From contig CAJXBY010000131.1 in the NCBI GenBank assembly GCA_913051905.1, positions 1-7,593 of the forward strand: a stretch of DNA of 7,593 nt, written 5' to 3'. Below are positions 1 to 6,253 of the stretch, in pieces. The position numbers and the translations under genes are program-made. The notes under the pieces are model-generated. The model did not search any database. It saw only the letters and a program-made list of their open reading frames with translations, and was not told the origin of the DNA. The stretch's first letter is position 1; each line of letters starts with the position of its first letter. Source of the stretch: an uncultured Gammaproteobacteria bacterium (lineage in GTDB: Bacteria > Pseudomonadota > Gammaproteobacteria > Arenicellales > UBA868).

Positions 1-206
1 GCTACCTGTGGGCCGAGGTGTTGTCGGCCGACGCCTACAGCCGCTTCGAGGAAGAAGGCATATTCGATCCGCAGGCCGGCCAGGCGTTTTTGCAGGAGGT
101 GCTGGAGAAGGGCGGAGTGGAGAATCCGCTGGATATGTTCGTGGCGTTTCGCGGACGCGATCCGGGCATTGAATCGTTTCTGCGCCACCAGGGTCTGATA
201 GAGTGA
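1..206 (+). CDS. prlC: Oligopeptidase A (M3 family metallopeptidase), C-terminal fragment
   Basis: This is the last 67 residues of a gene that begins before the window; the first complete codon is at 3-5 (Tyr) and the stop TGA is at 204-206. The visible peptide starts YLWAEVLSADAYSRFEEEG and contains FRGRDP near the end, which I recognise as the conserved C-terminus of the M3 zinc oligopeptidases PrlC/OpdA. Known family role: cytoplasmic endopeptidase that degrades short peptides, including cleaved signal peptides, using an HExxH zinc site. That site lies upstream and cannot be checked here. The GTG at 18 is an internal valine, not a start. A closely related M3 dipeptidase (Dcp) is the alternative, but the tail fits PrlC better. 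The gene is separated from petA by 132 bases containing a new promoter, so the two are probably independently transcribed. Confidence 0.88.
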   Translation, partial: YLWAEVLSADAYSRFEEEGIFDPQAGQAFLQEVLEKGGVENPLDMFVAFRGRDPGIESFLRHQGLIE

Positions 207-240
207 GGCCGCTTACATACGGCTGGATGTAAATCCCGTT

Positions 241-249
241 TGTTATAAT
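241..249 (+). promoter_or_regulatory. Extended -10 promoter for the petABC operon
   Basis: The sequence TGTTATAAT is a perfect TATAAT hexamer (244-249) preceded by the extended -10 element TGn (241-243). No good -35 hexamer lies at 16-18 bases upstream (GGCTGG at 221-226 is poor), which is typical of extended -10 promoters that do not depend on a -35 contact. Transcription would start near 256, leaving a leader of about 80 bases before petA. It begins 35 bases after the prlC stop, the expected place for the pet operon promoter. Inferred from sequence only. Confidence 0.6.
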
Positions 250-261
250 CTGACTCTTTTC

Positions 262-295
262 TAGCCCACGCCCGATTCTCCGAGCGCCTGGGCTA
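262..295 (+). other. Hairpin in the petA leader
   Basis: TAGCCCA (262-268) pairs perfectly with TGGGCTA (289-295). Inside, CGC (269-271) can pair with GCG (284-286) after a two-base bulge. The hairpin is just downstream of the predicted start of transcription and 43 bases before the petA start. No T-run follows it (TTCAGTCTG), so it is not a classical intrinsic terminator. It could stabilise the 5' end of the pet mRNA, or be a weak Rho-assisted end for prlC read-through. Confidence 0.4.
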
Positions 296-338
296 TTCAG
301 TCTGTCGGGTGATATCCGGATTTTCTGTGAGGTGATTT

Positions 339-938
339 ATGGCTGAAGAGACTGACAACGAACGCCGCCGAATGCTGACGACCGTGACCACCGGTGTGGG
401 CCTCGTCGGCGCCGGCGCGCTGGCTGTGCCGTTTGTGGCGAGCATGACACCCAGTGCCCGCGCAAAAGCAGCCGGAGCACCGGTTGAAGTCGATATCAGT
501 CGGTTGTCCGAAGGGCAGATGCTCGCGGTAGAGTGGCGTGGTAAACCGGTCTGGATTATCCGCCGCACGCCGGAGATGCTCGAAGACCTGGCCCAGATTC
601 GGGAAAAACTGTCCGATCCCGACTCTGAAGTCGAAACCCAGCAGCCCGCATACGCCAAAAACAAATACCGCTCGATCAAACCGGAAGTTCTGGTCGTGCT
701 TGGTGTCTGTACCCATCTGGGATGTGCGCCGACAAAGAAATTCGAACAGGGCAAGGCCTCCGGAGTGAGCGACGACTGGGTCGGTGGTTTTTTCTGCCCG
801 TGCCATGGCTCGTCTTTTGACCTTGCCGGTCGCGTCTACCGTAACGTGCCAGCACCCACTAATCTGGAAGTACCGCCGTACTCGTTTCTGTCCGACGACC
901 GCGTACTGATCGGTGTCGGGCCGGAGGATACCGCCTGA
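339..938 (+). CDS. petA: Ubiquinol-cytochrome c reductase, Rieske iron-sulfur subunit
   Basis: A 199-residue Rieske protein, the usual size for proteobacterial bc1 complexes. It carries electrons from quinol at the Qo site of cytochrome b to cytochrome c1. Residues 8-13 (ERRRML) and the hydrophobic stretch at about 14-36 form a twin-arginine signal anchor: the folded cluster domain is exported by Tat and stays tethered to the membrane. The cluster-binding motifs are complete: CTHLGC at 124-129 and CPCHGSSFD at 153-161. By family knowledge C124, H126, C153 and H156 bind the 2Fe-2S cluster, and C129 and C155 form the stabilising disulfide. The start ATG is preceded by GAGGTGA at 329-335. The stop TGA at 936-938 overlaps the petB start (TGATG), and GGAGGAT inside the gene's end (923-929) serves petB. 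First gene of petABC. Confidence 0.97.
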   Translation: MAEETDNERRRMLTTVTTGVGLVGAGALAVPFVASMTPSARAKAAGAPVEVDISRLSEGQMLAVEWRGKPVWIIRRTPEMLEDLAQIREKLSDPDSEVETQQPAYAKNKYRSIKPEVLVVLGVCTHLGCAPTKKFEQGKASGVSDDWVGGFFCPCHGSSFDLAGRVYRNVPAPTNLEVPPYSFLSDDRVLIGVGPEDTA

Positions 939-2191
939 TGGCCAAGTTGATGGACTGGATCGACGACCGGTTTCCGGCCACCAAGGTTTGGCAGGAGCAC
1001 ATGGCGCAGTACTATGCGCCCAAAAACTTCAATTTCTGGTACTACTTTGGATCCCTGGCCCTGCTCGTGCTGGTGTTGCAGATCGCGACCGGGATCGTCC
1101 TCACCATGCACTACAAGCCGGATGTCTCGTTGGCGTTTGCGTCGGTTGAATACACCATGCGCGATGTGCCGGCCGGGTGGTTCATGCGCTACCTGCACTC
1201 CACGGGGGCCTCGATGTTTTTCGTCGTGGTTTATCTGCACATGTTTCGAGCCATGCTGTACGGCTCGTACAAAGGCCCGCGGGAACTTATCTGGCTGCTT
1301 GGCATGGTCATCTATATCGCGCTGATGGCAGAGGCGTTCTTTGGCTACCTTCTGCCCTGGGGCAACATGAGTTACTGGGGGGCCCAGGTCATTATTTCCC
1401 TGTTTGGGGCAATCCCCTGGATCGGTGAAGGCCTGGCGGAGTGGATTCGGGGTGATTTTGTGGTCTCGGACGCGACGCTGAACCGCTTTTTTGCATTCCA
1501 CGTGATTTTGCTTCCTCTGCTTCTGGCATTGCTCGTTTACCTACACATCGTCGCCCTGCACAAAGTTGGATCGAACAATCCTGACGGAATCGAAATCAAG
1601 AAGCAAAAAGATGCTGAAGGCAAACCGCTGGACGGTGTTCCTTTTCATCCCTATTACACGGTCAAGGATTTTTTCGGCGTGAGTGTCTTCATGGCTCTTC
1701 TCCTTGCGATCGTATTCTTTGCTCCCGAGCTGGACGGGTGGTTTCTTGAAAAAGATAACTTCGAACCTGCCGACATTCTCCAGACACCGCCGGAGATTGT
1801 TCCGCTGTGGTACCTGACCCCGTACTACTCCATCCTTCGGGCAGTGACCTTTGAATGGCTGCCTGGCGGAGCCAAGTTGTGGGGCGTGCTGGCGATGGGG
1901 TTCGCAATCGTCCTGTTTTTCTTCCTGCCCTGGCTGGACCGGTCCAAAGTCCGTTCGATTCGCTACCGCGGCTGGATGTACAAGACAATGCTGACGCTTT
2001 TTGCCGTGAATTTCGTAATGCTCGGTTACCTTGGAACCAAGAACCCGGGTTACGTCGATCTGATCTGGTTCAAGAACGTTGTCTGGGCCCAGATCGGGCT
2101 GGTCATCTATTTCGCCTTTTTCCTGTTAATGCCCATCTATACAAAGCTTGACCGCACCAAGCCGGAGCCTGATAGGGTGACCGGTCCATGA
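938..2191 (+). CDS. petB: Ubiquinol-cytochrome c reductase, cytochrome b subunit
   Basis: A 417-residue integral membrane protein, full length for bacterial cytochrome b, with about eight hydrophobic helices. It holds the two b haems and both quinone sites of the bc1 complex. The haem ligands by alignment are H87/H101 in helix B and H188/H203 in helix D. The second pair is 15 positions apart, as in cytochrome b6 and as I recall in other beta/gamma-proteobacterial sequences, rather than 14 as in mitochondria. VGSNNPDG (210-217) after helix D is the typical loop. The Qo motif that is PEWY in mitochondria reads PLWY here (289-292), within IVPLWYLTPYYSILRAV. The C-terminal half is fused, as in bc1 complexes, rather than split as in b6f. 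The start overlaps petA by one base; the stop overlaps the petC start (ATGA). Both overlaps point to coupled translation and a fixed subunit ratio. Confidence 0.97.
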   Translation: MAKLMDWIDDRFPATKVWQEHMAQYYAPKNFNFWYYFGSLALLVLVLQIATGIVLTMHYKPDVSLAFASVEYTMRDVPAGWFMRYLHSTGASMFFVVVYLHMFRAMLYGSYKGPRELIWLLGMVIYIALMAEAFFGYLLPWGNMSYWGAQVIISLFGAIPWIGEGLAEWIRGDFVVSDATLNRFFAFHVILLPLLLALLVYLHIVALHKVGSNNPDGIEIKKQKDAEGKPLDGVPFHPYYTVKDFFGVSVFMALLLAIVFFAPELDGWFLEKDNFEPADILQTPPEIVPLWYLTPYYSILRAVTFEWLPGGAKLWGVLAMGFAIVLFFFLPWLDRSKVRSIRYRGWMYKTMLTLFAVNFVMLGYLGTKNPGYVDLIWFKNVVWAQIGLVIYFAFFLLMPIYTKLDRTKPEPDRVTGP

Positions 2192-2916
2192 GAAGATTAC
2201 TGGTTGCACTCTGTTTTGCTCTGGTGCCAGTGCTGGCAACAGCGGGAGGGGGTTCCAACGAAGCGCTCGATGAAGTGCATATCGATCTTTCGGACAAGGC
2301 GTCTTTGCAGCGTGGGGCGAGAACCTTCGTGAACTACTGCTTGTCCTGCCACAGTGCGGGCTACATGCGCTACGAAAGAATGGCAGCGGATCTCGATATC
2401 AGCGACCAGCTGTTACGGGAAAACCTCATGTTCGCCACCAGCAAGCCAGGTGAACTGATGACCGTGACCATGTCCGACGAGGGTGCCAAGGACTGGTTCG
2501 GCGTCGTACCGCCCGATCTCAGCCTGACCGCCCGTTCCCACGGCTCTGACTGGATCTATACCTACATGCGTAGTTTCTACCGGGACGATTCGACGGTCAC
2601 GGGATGGAATAATCTGCTGTTTCCAAACGTTGCGATGCCGCACGTGCTCTACCGGTGGCAAGGAACTAGAGACGCACGCTTTGAAGAGCAGGATGGTGTG
2701 CAAGAATTTGTGGGATTCGAAGACCGTGCACTGGGAGAGCTCAGCCCGGATGAATACGATGCCGCCGTACGCGACCTGACCAATTTCATGGTTTATCTGG
2801 CCGAGCCGGCCAAGCTCGTACGCTACAAGATCGGCTTCTGGGTCATGGTATTCATGGGTATTCTAATTCTGCTTTCCTATGCGCTCAAAAGAGAATACTG
2901 GCGCGATATTCACTGA
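2188..2916 (+). CDS. petC: Ubiquinol-cytochrome c reductase, cytochrome c1 subunit
   Basis: A 242-residue membrane-anchored c-type cytochrome that accepts electrons from the Rieske protein and passes them to soluble or membrane cytochrome c. Residues 1-19 form a Sec signal peptide (basic MRR, hydrophobic core, likely cut after ATA). The haem attachment motif is CLSCH at 51-55, with H55 as proximal ligand. M150 in FPNVAMPHVL is the expected sixth ligand. VVPPDLSLTARS (106-117) is the conserved c1 segment after the haem. A single C-terminal helix at about 212-231 followed by KREYW anchors the protein with the haem domain outside the cytoplasm. The start ATG overlaps the petB stop by four bases and has AGGGTGA at 2174-2180. 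No fusion to a c4/c5-type domain is seen. After the stop the same frame stays open for 29 codons up to sspA. Confidence 0.96.
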   Translation: MRRLLVALCFALVPVLATAGGGSNEALDEVHIDLSDKASLQRGARTFVNYCLSCHSAGYMRYERMAADLDISDQLLRENLMFATSKPGELMTVTMSDEGAKDWFGVVPPDLSLTARSHGSDWIYTYMRSFYRDDSTVTGWNNLLFPNVAMPHVLYRWQGTRDARFEEQDGVQEFVGFEDRALGELSPDEYDAAVRDLTNFMVYLAEPAKLVRYKIGFWVMVFMGILILLSYALKREYWRDIH

Positions 2917-2946
2917 TCGAGAACACCACGACCCGGATTTCTGTAT

Positions 2947-2965
2947 CGGCCCTGTGCACGGGCCG
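2947..2965 (+). other. GC-rich hairpin between petC and sspA
   Basis: CGGCCC (2947-2952) pairs perfectly with GGGCCG (2960-2965) around the seven-base loop TGTGCAC. No run of T follows (GCGACGCAG), so it does not look like an intrinsic terminator. In an operon spacer such a stem may block 3' exonucleases and let the pet and ssp parts of the mRNA have different stabilities. Inferred role only. Confidence 0.4.
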
Positions 2966-2995
2966 GCGACGCAGAACATCCAGTCCGTAAACGCG

Positions 2996-3007
2996 ATGAA
3001 ACTATGA
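2996..3007 (+). promoter_or_regulatory. Three-codon mini-ORF overlapping the sspA start
   Basis: ATG-AAA-CTA-TGA (2996-3007) encodes Met-Lys-Leu and stops at a TGA that overlaps the sspA ATG (3004-3006) as ATGA. It arises because the eight bases ATGAAACT occur twice in tandem (2996-3003 and 3004-3011). Neither ATG has a strong Shine-Dalgarno sequence. If the first ATG is used, ribosomes would terminate exactly on the sspA start, a coupling or start-site competition arrangement. It could also be a chance duplication. Confidence 0.3.
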
Positions 3008-3603
3008 AACTTTATTCGGGACCTCTTTGTATTTTCGGTCATGCCTGCCGCATCGTGCTGCAGGAGAAGACCATCGAATACGAAGCAATGTATGTGCAGC
3101 CAGGTGAGCTTGAAGTGGAACTCGCTGAACTGAATCCGTACGGTGAAACGCCGACTCTTGTCGACCGCGACCTGGTTTTATTCAGTTCCATGCTGATAAA
3201 TGAGTACCTGGATGAACGACTGCCTCATCCGCCTCTGATGCCGATCGATCCAGTGGGCCGTAGCCGTGCCCGGCTGCTGATGTACCGCCTGCGGCGCGAC
3301 TGGCTGGACCCGCTGCAGAACTGCATTGATGAGCGGAAAAAGCCCGACAGAAAGCTGGCTGCGCTGGTCCGGGACGGCCTGTCGGCGATGGCCGGCCTGT
3401 TTGATAACCAGAAATATGTCCTCGGCGAGGAATTCAGCCTGGCGGACTGTTATCTTGGACCACTACTGTGGCGGTTGCCGATGTTTAATCTCAAGTTGCC
3501 CAGGCAAGCCAAAGGGTTGGAGGAATACGGAAACCGGATTTTTGCCCGCACGTCTTTCGCCAAAAGCCTGAGCGAGGCGGAAAGGGAAATCAGAGGAATC
3601 TGA
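3004..3603 (+). CDS. sspA: Stringent starvation protein A, RNA polymerase-associated GST-fold regulator
   Basis: A 199-residue protein of the glutathione S-transferase fold. In known species SspA binds RNA polymerase and changes promoter choice in starvation, acid stress and virulence; it has no GST activity. Thioredoxin-like N-domain: residues 1-80, with NPYGETPTLVDRDLVL (44-59) carrying the cis-proline of the fold. LDERLPHPPLMP (69-80) contains the surface Pro-His-Pro pocket (74-76) needed for SspA function. Helical C-domain: about 85-199, with FSLADCYLGPLLWRLP (144-159) and EAEREIRG (191-198) as family signatures. Cys9 sits where E. coli SspA has Asp, the position of the catalytic residue in some GSTs. 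The ATG at 3004 is the only standard start in frame after the petC stop; ribosome binding is weak and the start is embedded in an ATGAAACT tandem repeat. It probably belongs to the pet transcript and is followed by its usual partner sspB. Confidence 0.95.
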   Translation: MKLYSGPLCIFGHACRIVLQEKTIEYEAMYVQPGELEVELAELNPYGETPTLVDRDLVLFSSMLINEYLDERLPHPPLMPIDPVGRSRARLLMYRLRRDWLDPLQNCIDERKKPDRKLAALVRDGLSAMAGLFDNQKYVLGEEFSLADCYLGPLLWRLPMFNLKLPRQAKGLEEYGNRIFARTSFAKSLSEAEREIRGI

Positions 3604-3664
3604 GGACAGGGTAACTCTGTGGCGATCCCGGTCTGTTGGAGTCCAGTAAGCACTCAGTATCAAG

Positions 3665-4093
3665 ATGGAAGACGGTACATACGACCTGATATCGACCCGC
3701 CCGTATCTTGTCCGGGCCATTCGGGAGTGGGCCATCGACAACGGTCTGACGCCGCAGTTACTGATCGATGCGACGGTAGACGGTGTCAATGTGCCCCCGG
3801 AGTATGTTAAGGACGGGCGTATCGTTTTGAACATTGATCCGGGTGCTGTTGTCGATCTCCATCTCGGTAATCAGGAGATTTTATTTGCGACCCGGTTCCA
3901 GGGAAGGTCTCTACAGGTGACGCTGCCTTTGTCTTCTGTGATGGCGATCTTCGCCAGGGAGAACAATCAGGGATTGTTTTTTCGTGATGAGTCCAGTCAG
4001 ATCGGGCAGTCGGGCGAGCAGGAAGTCACCCAAGAGGTTCATCACGACCGTCCAAGGGAAGGGCCACGGCCAAATCTCAAGCTGGTTGAATAG
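3665..4093 (+). CDS. sspB: ClpXP adaptor, stringent starvation protein B
   Basis: A 142-residue adaptor that captures ssrA-tagged proteins from stalled ribosomes and hands them to the ClpXP protease. Residues 1-108 form the substrate-binding domain: TRPYLVRAIREWAIDNGLTP (11-30) is the dimerisation helix region, DGRIVLNIDPGAV (50-62) and LPLSSVMAIFARENNQG (87-103) are strongly conserved. Residues 109-134 are a polar, disordered linker, shorter than in E. coli (total 165 residues there). The last eight residues RPNLKLVE match the ClpX-binding (XB) tail, so the adaptor should be functional. The ATG at 3665 is the only standard start after an in-frame TAA at 3647-3649. There is no clear Shine-Dalgarno sequence near it; GGAG at 3635-3638 is too far. 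Translation may depend on coupling to sspA, 61 bases upstream. Only 46 bases separate it from hslV. Confidence 0.95.
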   Translation: MEDGTYDLISTRPYLVRAIREWAIDNGLTPQLLIDATVDGVNVPPEYVKDGRIVLNIDPGAVVDLHLGNQEILFATRFQGRSLQVTLPLSSVMAIFARENNQGLFFRDESSQIGQSGEQEVTQEVHHDRPREGPRPNLKLVE

Positions 4094-4139
4094 TGTTCTC
4101 GACCGGTAAAAAGCGAATCCCAAAGACCGAGCTCAGGAC

Positions 4140-4682
4140 ATGAACGGCCAGATGCACGGTACGACGATTCTTTCCGTTCGCCGTGGAGATCATGTGGTCA
4201 TCGGCGGTGATGGCCAGGTGACCCTAGGCGAGACCGTGATGAAGGGCAATGCACGCAAGGTACGCCGACTGCATGACGGTGAAGTGATCGCAGGATTTGC
4301 CGGTGGCACGGCGGATGCTTTTACGCTGTTTGAGCGTTTTGAAGGCAAGCTGCAGAAGCATCAGGGCAATCTCTTGCGCTCGGCGGTAGAACTCGCCAAG
4401 GACTGGCGTACCGACCGGATGTTAAGGCGGCTAGAAGCACTGCTGGCCGTGGCTGACCCATCCGTTTCACTGATCATCTCCGGAACGGGCGATGTGGTTG
4501 AGCCTGAATTGGGTATCATGGCAATCGGTTCTGGCGGGGCATACGCTAAGGCATCAGCCCGGGCCTTGCTCGAGGAGACAGAGCTGGACGCCCGGACCAT
4601 CGTCGAGAAATCACTGCAGATCACCGCGGAGATCTGTATTTATACCAATCAGGAGCTGACCATCGAGGAACTCGGGAATTGA
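4140..4682 (+). CDS. hslV: ATP-dependent protease subunit HslV (ClpQ peptidase)
   Basis: A 180-residue N-terminal-nucleophile peptidase, a relative of the proteasome beta subunit, that forms a double hexamer capped by HslU. The precursor starts [15 protein letters not shown]; cleavage before Thr8 would expose the catalytic threonine, giving a seven-residue propeptide. Enteric HslV has only the initiator Met before Thr. The remaining active-site residues are present: D24, K35 and K40 (mature D17, K28, K33), and S131 in the GSGG motif (mature S124). [18 protein letters not shown] and [19 protein letters not shown] are near-invariant family blocks. Start choice: ATG 4140 has a poor ribosome site (AGGA almost touching it, or GAG at 4129), and ATG 4152 (precursor MHG) has AGGA 13 bases upstream. 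I prefer 4140 because homologues with a propeptide of similar length are known. It is followed by its ATPase hslU, 94 bases downstream. Confidence 0.96.
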   Translation: MNGQMHGTTILSVRRGDHVVIGGDGQVTLGETVMKGNARKVRRLHDGEVIAGFAGGTADAFTLFERFEGKLQKHQGNLLRSAVELAKDWRTDRMLRRLEALLAVADPSVSLIISGTGDVVEPELGIMAIGSGGAYAKASARALLEETELDARTIVEKSLQITAEICIYTNQELTIEELGN

Positions 4683-4776
4683 CGGCCTCTCGATCGATCG
4701 CCGCTAGTGGTTTACGGGGGGGTGACGGTGTGTGCTGTAACGCTTGCCTTACCGTGTTTGCAGAGGGGAACGGCTG

Positions 4777-6123
4777 ATGTCCGAGATGACACCCCGCGAG
4801 ATCGTGCAGGAACTCGACAAGCACATCATCGGACAGTCCAATGCCAAAAGATCAGTGGCCATCGCGTTGCGGAATCGGTGGCGGCGTTCGCAGGTTGAGG
4901 ATGAGTTTCTGCGCAACGAGATTACACCCAAAAACATACTCATGATCGGTCCCACGGGGGTAGGCAAGACCGAGATCGCCCGGCGTTTGGCCCGTCTGGC
5001 GCGGGCGCCTTTCATCAAGGTCGAAGCAACGAAGTTTACCGAGGTGGGCTATGTCGGCAGGGAAGTCGATTCGATCATCCGGGACCTGGTCGATATGGCT
5101 GTCAAAATGACACGGGAAGAAGCGTTCGAGAGGGTAAAACCCCGTGCCGAAGACGCAGCCGAAGAACGGATTCTCGATGTTCTGTTGCCGCCGGCTCGGC
5201 AGATGGGCAGTGAGGACTCCGGCAGCGGCGAGGATTCTGAAAACGAAAGTGCGGCCCGCCAGCGGTTCCGCAAGCTTTTCCGTGAAGGTAAGCTGGACGA
5301 AAAGGAGATCGAAATCGAAGTCAAAGGGCCGACAGTCGGGGTTGAAATCATGGGGCCGCCGGGAATGGAGGAGATGACCAGCCAGCTGCAAGGTATGTTC
5401 CAAAACATCGGTGGACAGCAGAAGCAGAATCGCAAAGTAAAAATCAGCGAAGCCCGAAAACTGCTGACCGAAGAAGAAGCTGCCAAGCTGGTCAACGACG
5501 ATGATCTGAAGCATGAAGCGCAGACGCGGGTCGAGCAGGATGGGATCGTTTTTCTGGATGAGATGGACAAGATCGTCGGTCGGACGGAATACCAGGGCGC
5601 AGATGTGTCCCGTGAAGGAGTACAGCGTGATCTACTGCCGCTCGTGGAAGGCTGCACGGTCAGCACGCGCTACGGGATGGTGAGAACAGACCACATACTG
5701 TTCATCGCTTCCGGGGCCTTCCAGTTAAGCAAACCGTCGGATCTCATTCCGGAACTGCAGGGCAGGTTACCGATAAGGGTGGAACTGGACGCGCTGACAA
5801 CCGAAGATTTTGTTCGTGTTCTGACCGAGCCGGACGCTTCACTGACAGAGCAGTACGCTGCACTGATGGCGACCGAGGGGGTTCAGCTGGAGTTTTCCGC
5901 TGATGGAGTACAGCGGGTCGCAGAGGTCGCCTGGCAGGTCAATGAGTCGACTGAGAATATCGGTGCCCGCCGTCTGCATACGGTCATGGAGCGTCTCCTG
6001 GAAACCGTGTCATTCGATTCGGCCGACAGTTCCGGACTTGCTCTGACCATAGACCGTGAATACGTCGACCAGCACCTGGATAAGCTGGCGGCGGACGATG
6101 ATCTATCGCGCTACATTCTCTAA
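4777..6123 (+). CDS. hslU: ATP-dependent protease ATPase subunit HslU (ClpY)
   Basis: A 448-residue AAA+ unfoldase that recognises substrates, unfolds them and threads them into HslV. The frame is open further upstream to a TTG at 4744, but the product from ATG 4777 begins [10 protein letters not shown] exactly as known HslU does, and GGGGA (4765-4769) lies seven bases before it. Visible parts: Walker A GPTGVGKT (58-65); pore loop GYVG (91-94); I-domain at about 110-245, with an acidic, serine-rich insertion at 145-160; [18 protein letters not shown] (193-210); Walker [10 protein letters not shown] (257-265); arginine finger R330 in ELQGRLPIR; sensor 2 GARR (396-399). The C-terminus LSRYIL is the tail that inserts into HslV to activate it. 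Length is normal (E. coli 443). Expression with hslV is expected from order and spacing. No sigma-32 promoter is convincing in front of either gene. Confidence 0.97.
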   Translation: MSEMTPREIVQELDKHIIGQSNAKRSVAIALRNRWRRSQVEDEFLRNEITPKNILMIGPTGVGKTEIARRLARLARAPFIKVEATKFTEVGYVGREVDSIIRDLVDMAVKMTREEAFERVKPRAEDAAEERILDVLLPPARQMGSEDSGSGEDSENESAARQRFRKLFREGKLDEKEIEIEVKGPTVGVEIMGPPGMEEMTSQLQGMFQNIGGQQKQNRKVKISEARKLLTEEEAAKLVNDDDLKHEAQTRVEQDGIVFLDEMDKIVGRTEYQGADVSREGVQRDLLPLVEGCTVSTRYGMVRTDHILFIASGAFQLSKPSDLIPELQGRLPIRVELDALTTEDFVRVLTEPDASLTEQYAALMATEGVQLEFSADGVQRVAEVAWQVNESTENIGARRLHTVMERLLETVSFDSADSSGLALTIDREYVDQHLDKLAADDDLSRYIL

Positions 6124-6192
6124 TCGGAATTCGCGCCACCAGCACGCCGGGTCCGTAATACCCGCCTTCCGGAAACAGCCCACTTTTCAGTC

Positions 6193-6221
6193 CTGACAGG
6201 GGCTTTCCCCAGGCGTATACT
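6193..6221 (+). promoter_or_regulatory. Sigma-70-type promoter for xni
   Basis: CTGACA (6193-6198) is five of six matches to the -35 consensus and TATACT (6216-6221) is five of six to the -10 consensus, separated by the optimal 17 bases. Transcription would start near 6228, giving a leader of about 26 bases with AGGGAGGA (6239-6246) seven bases before the ATG. This suggests xni is expressed independently of hslVU, although no terminator is obvious after hslU. Confidence 0.65.
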
Positions 6222-6253
6222 GGTTTGTCCACCCCGAGAGGGAGGACGGCACG

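Noticed and set aside
207..224. GCCG...CGGC inverted repeat after prlC as a terminator
   Set aside because: Only four base pairs with an eight-base loop and no T-run after it.
297..806. Long minus-strand frames opposite petA (153 and 169 codons)
   Set aside because: They lie antisense to a certain Rieske gene and their products show no family features; high-GC shadow frames.
4085..4110. Possible heat-shock (sigma-32) promoter in front of hslV
   Set aside because: GTTGAA at 4085-4090 resembles the -35 element, but no CCCCAT-like -10 lies at the proper distance; CCGGTAA is a poor match.
4744..4776. Longer HslU start at TTG 4744
   Set aside because: The added 11 residues have no counterpart in the family, and ATG 4777 gives the conserved MSEMTPRE start with a good ribosome site.
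4683..4776. Seven-G run, CGATCGATCG and ACGGT/ACCGT inverted repeat between hslV and hslU
   Set aside because: The stem is five base pairs with a 21-base loop and no T-run; no promoter hexamer pair fits. I see no supported regulatory site.
4852..5666. Minus-strand frames of 205 and 220 codons opposite hslU
   Set aside because: hslU is certain over this stretch, and the antisense products are low-complexity Ser/Arg-rich or resemble no protein I know.
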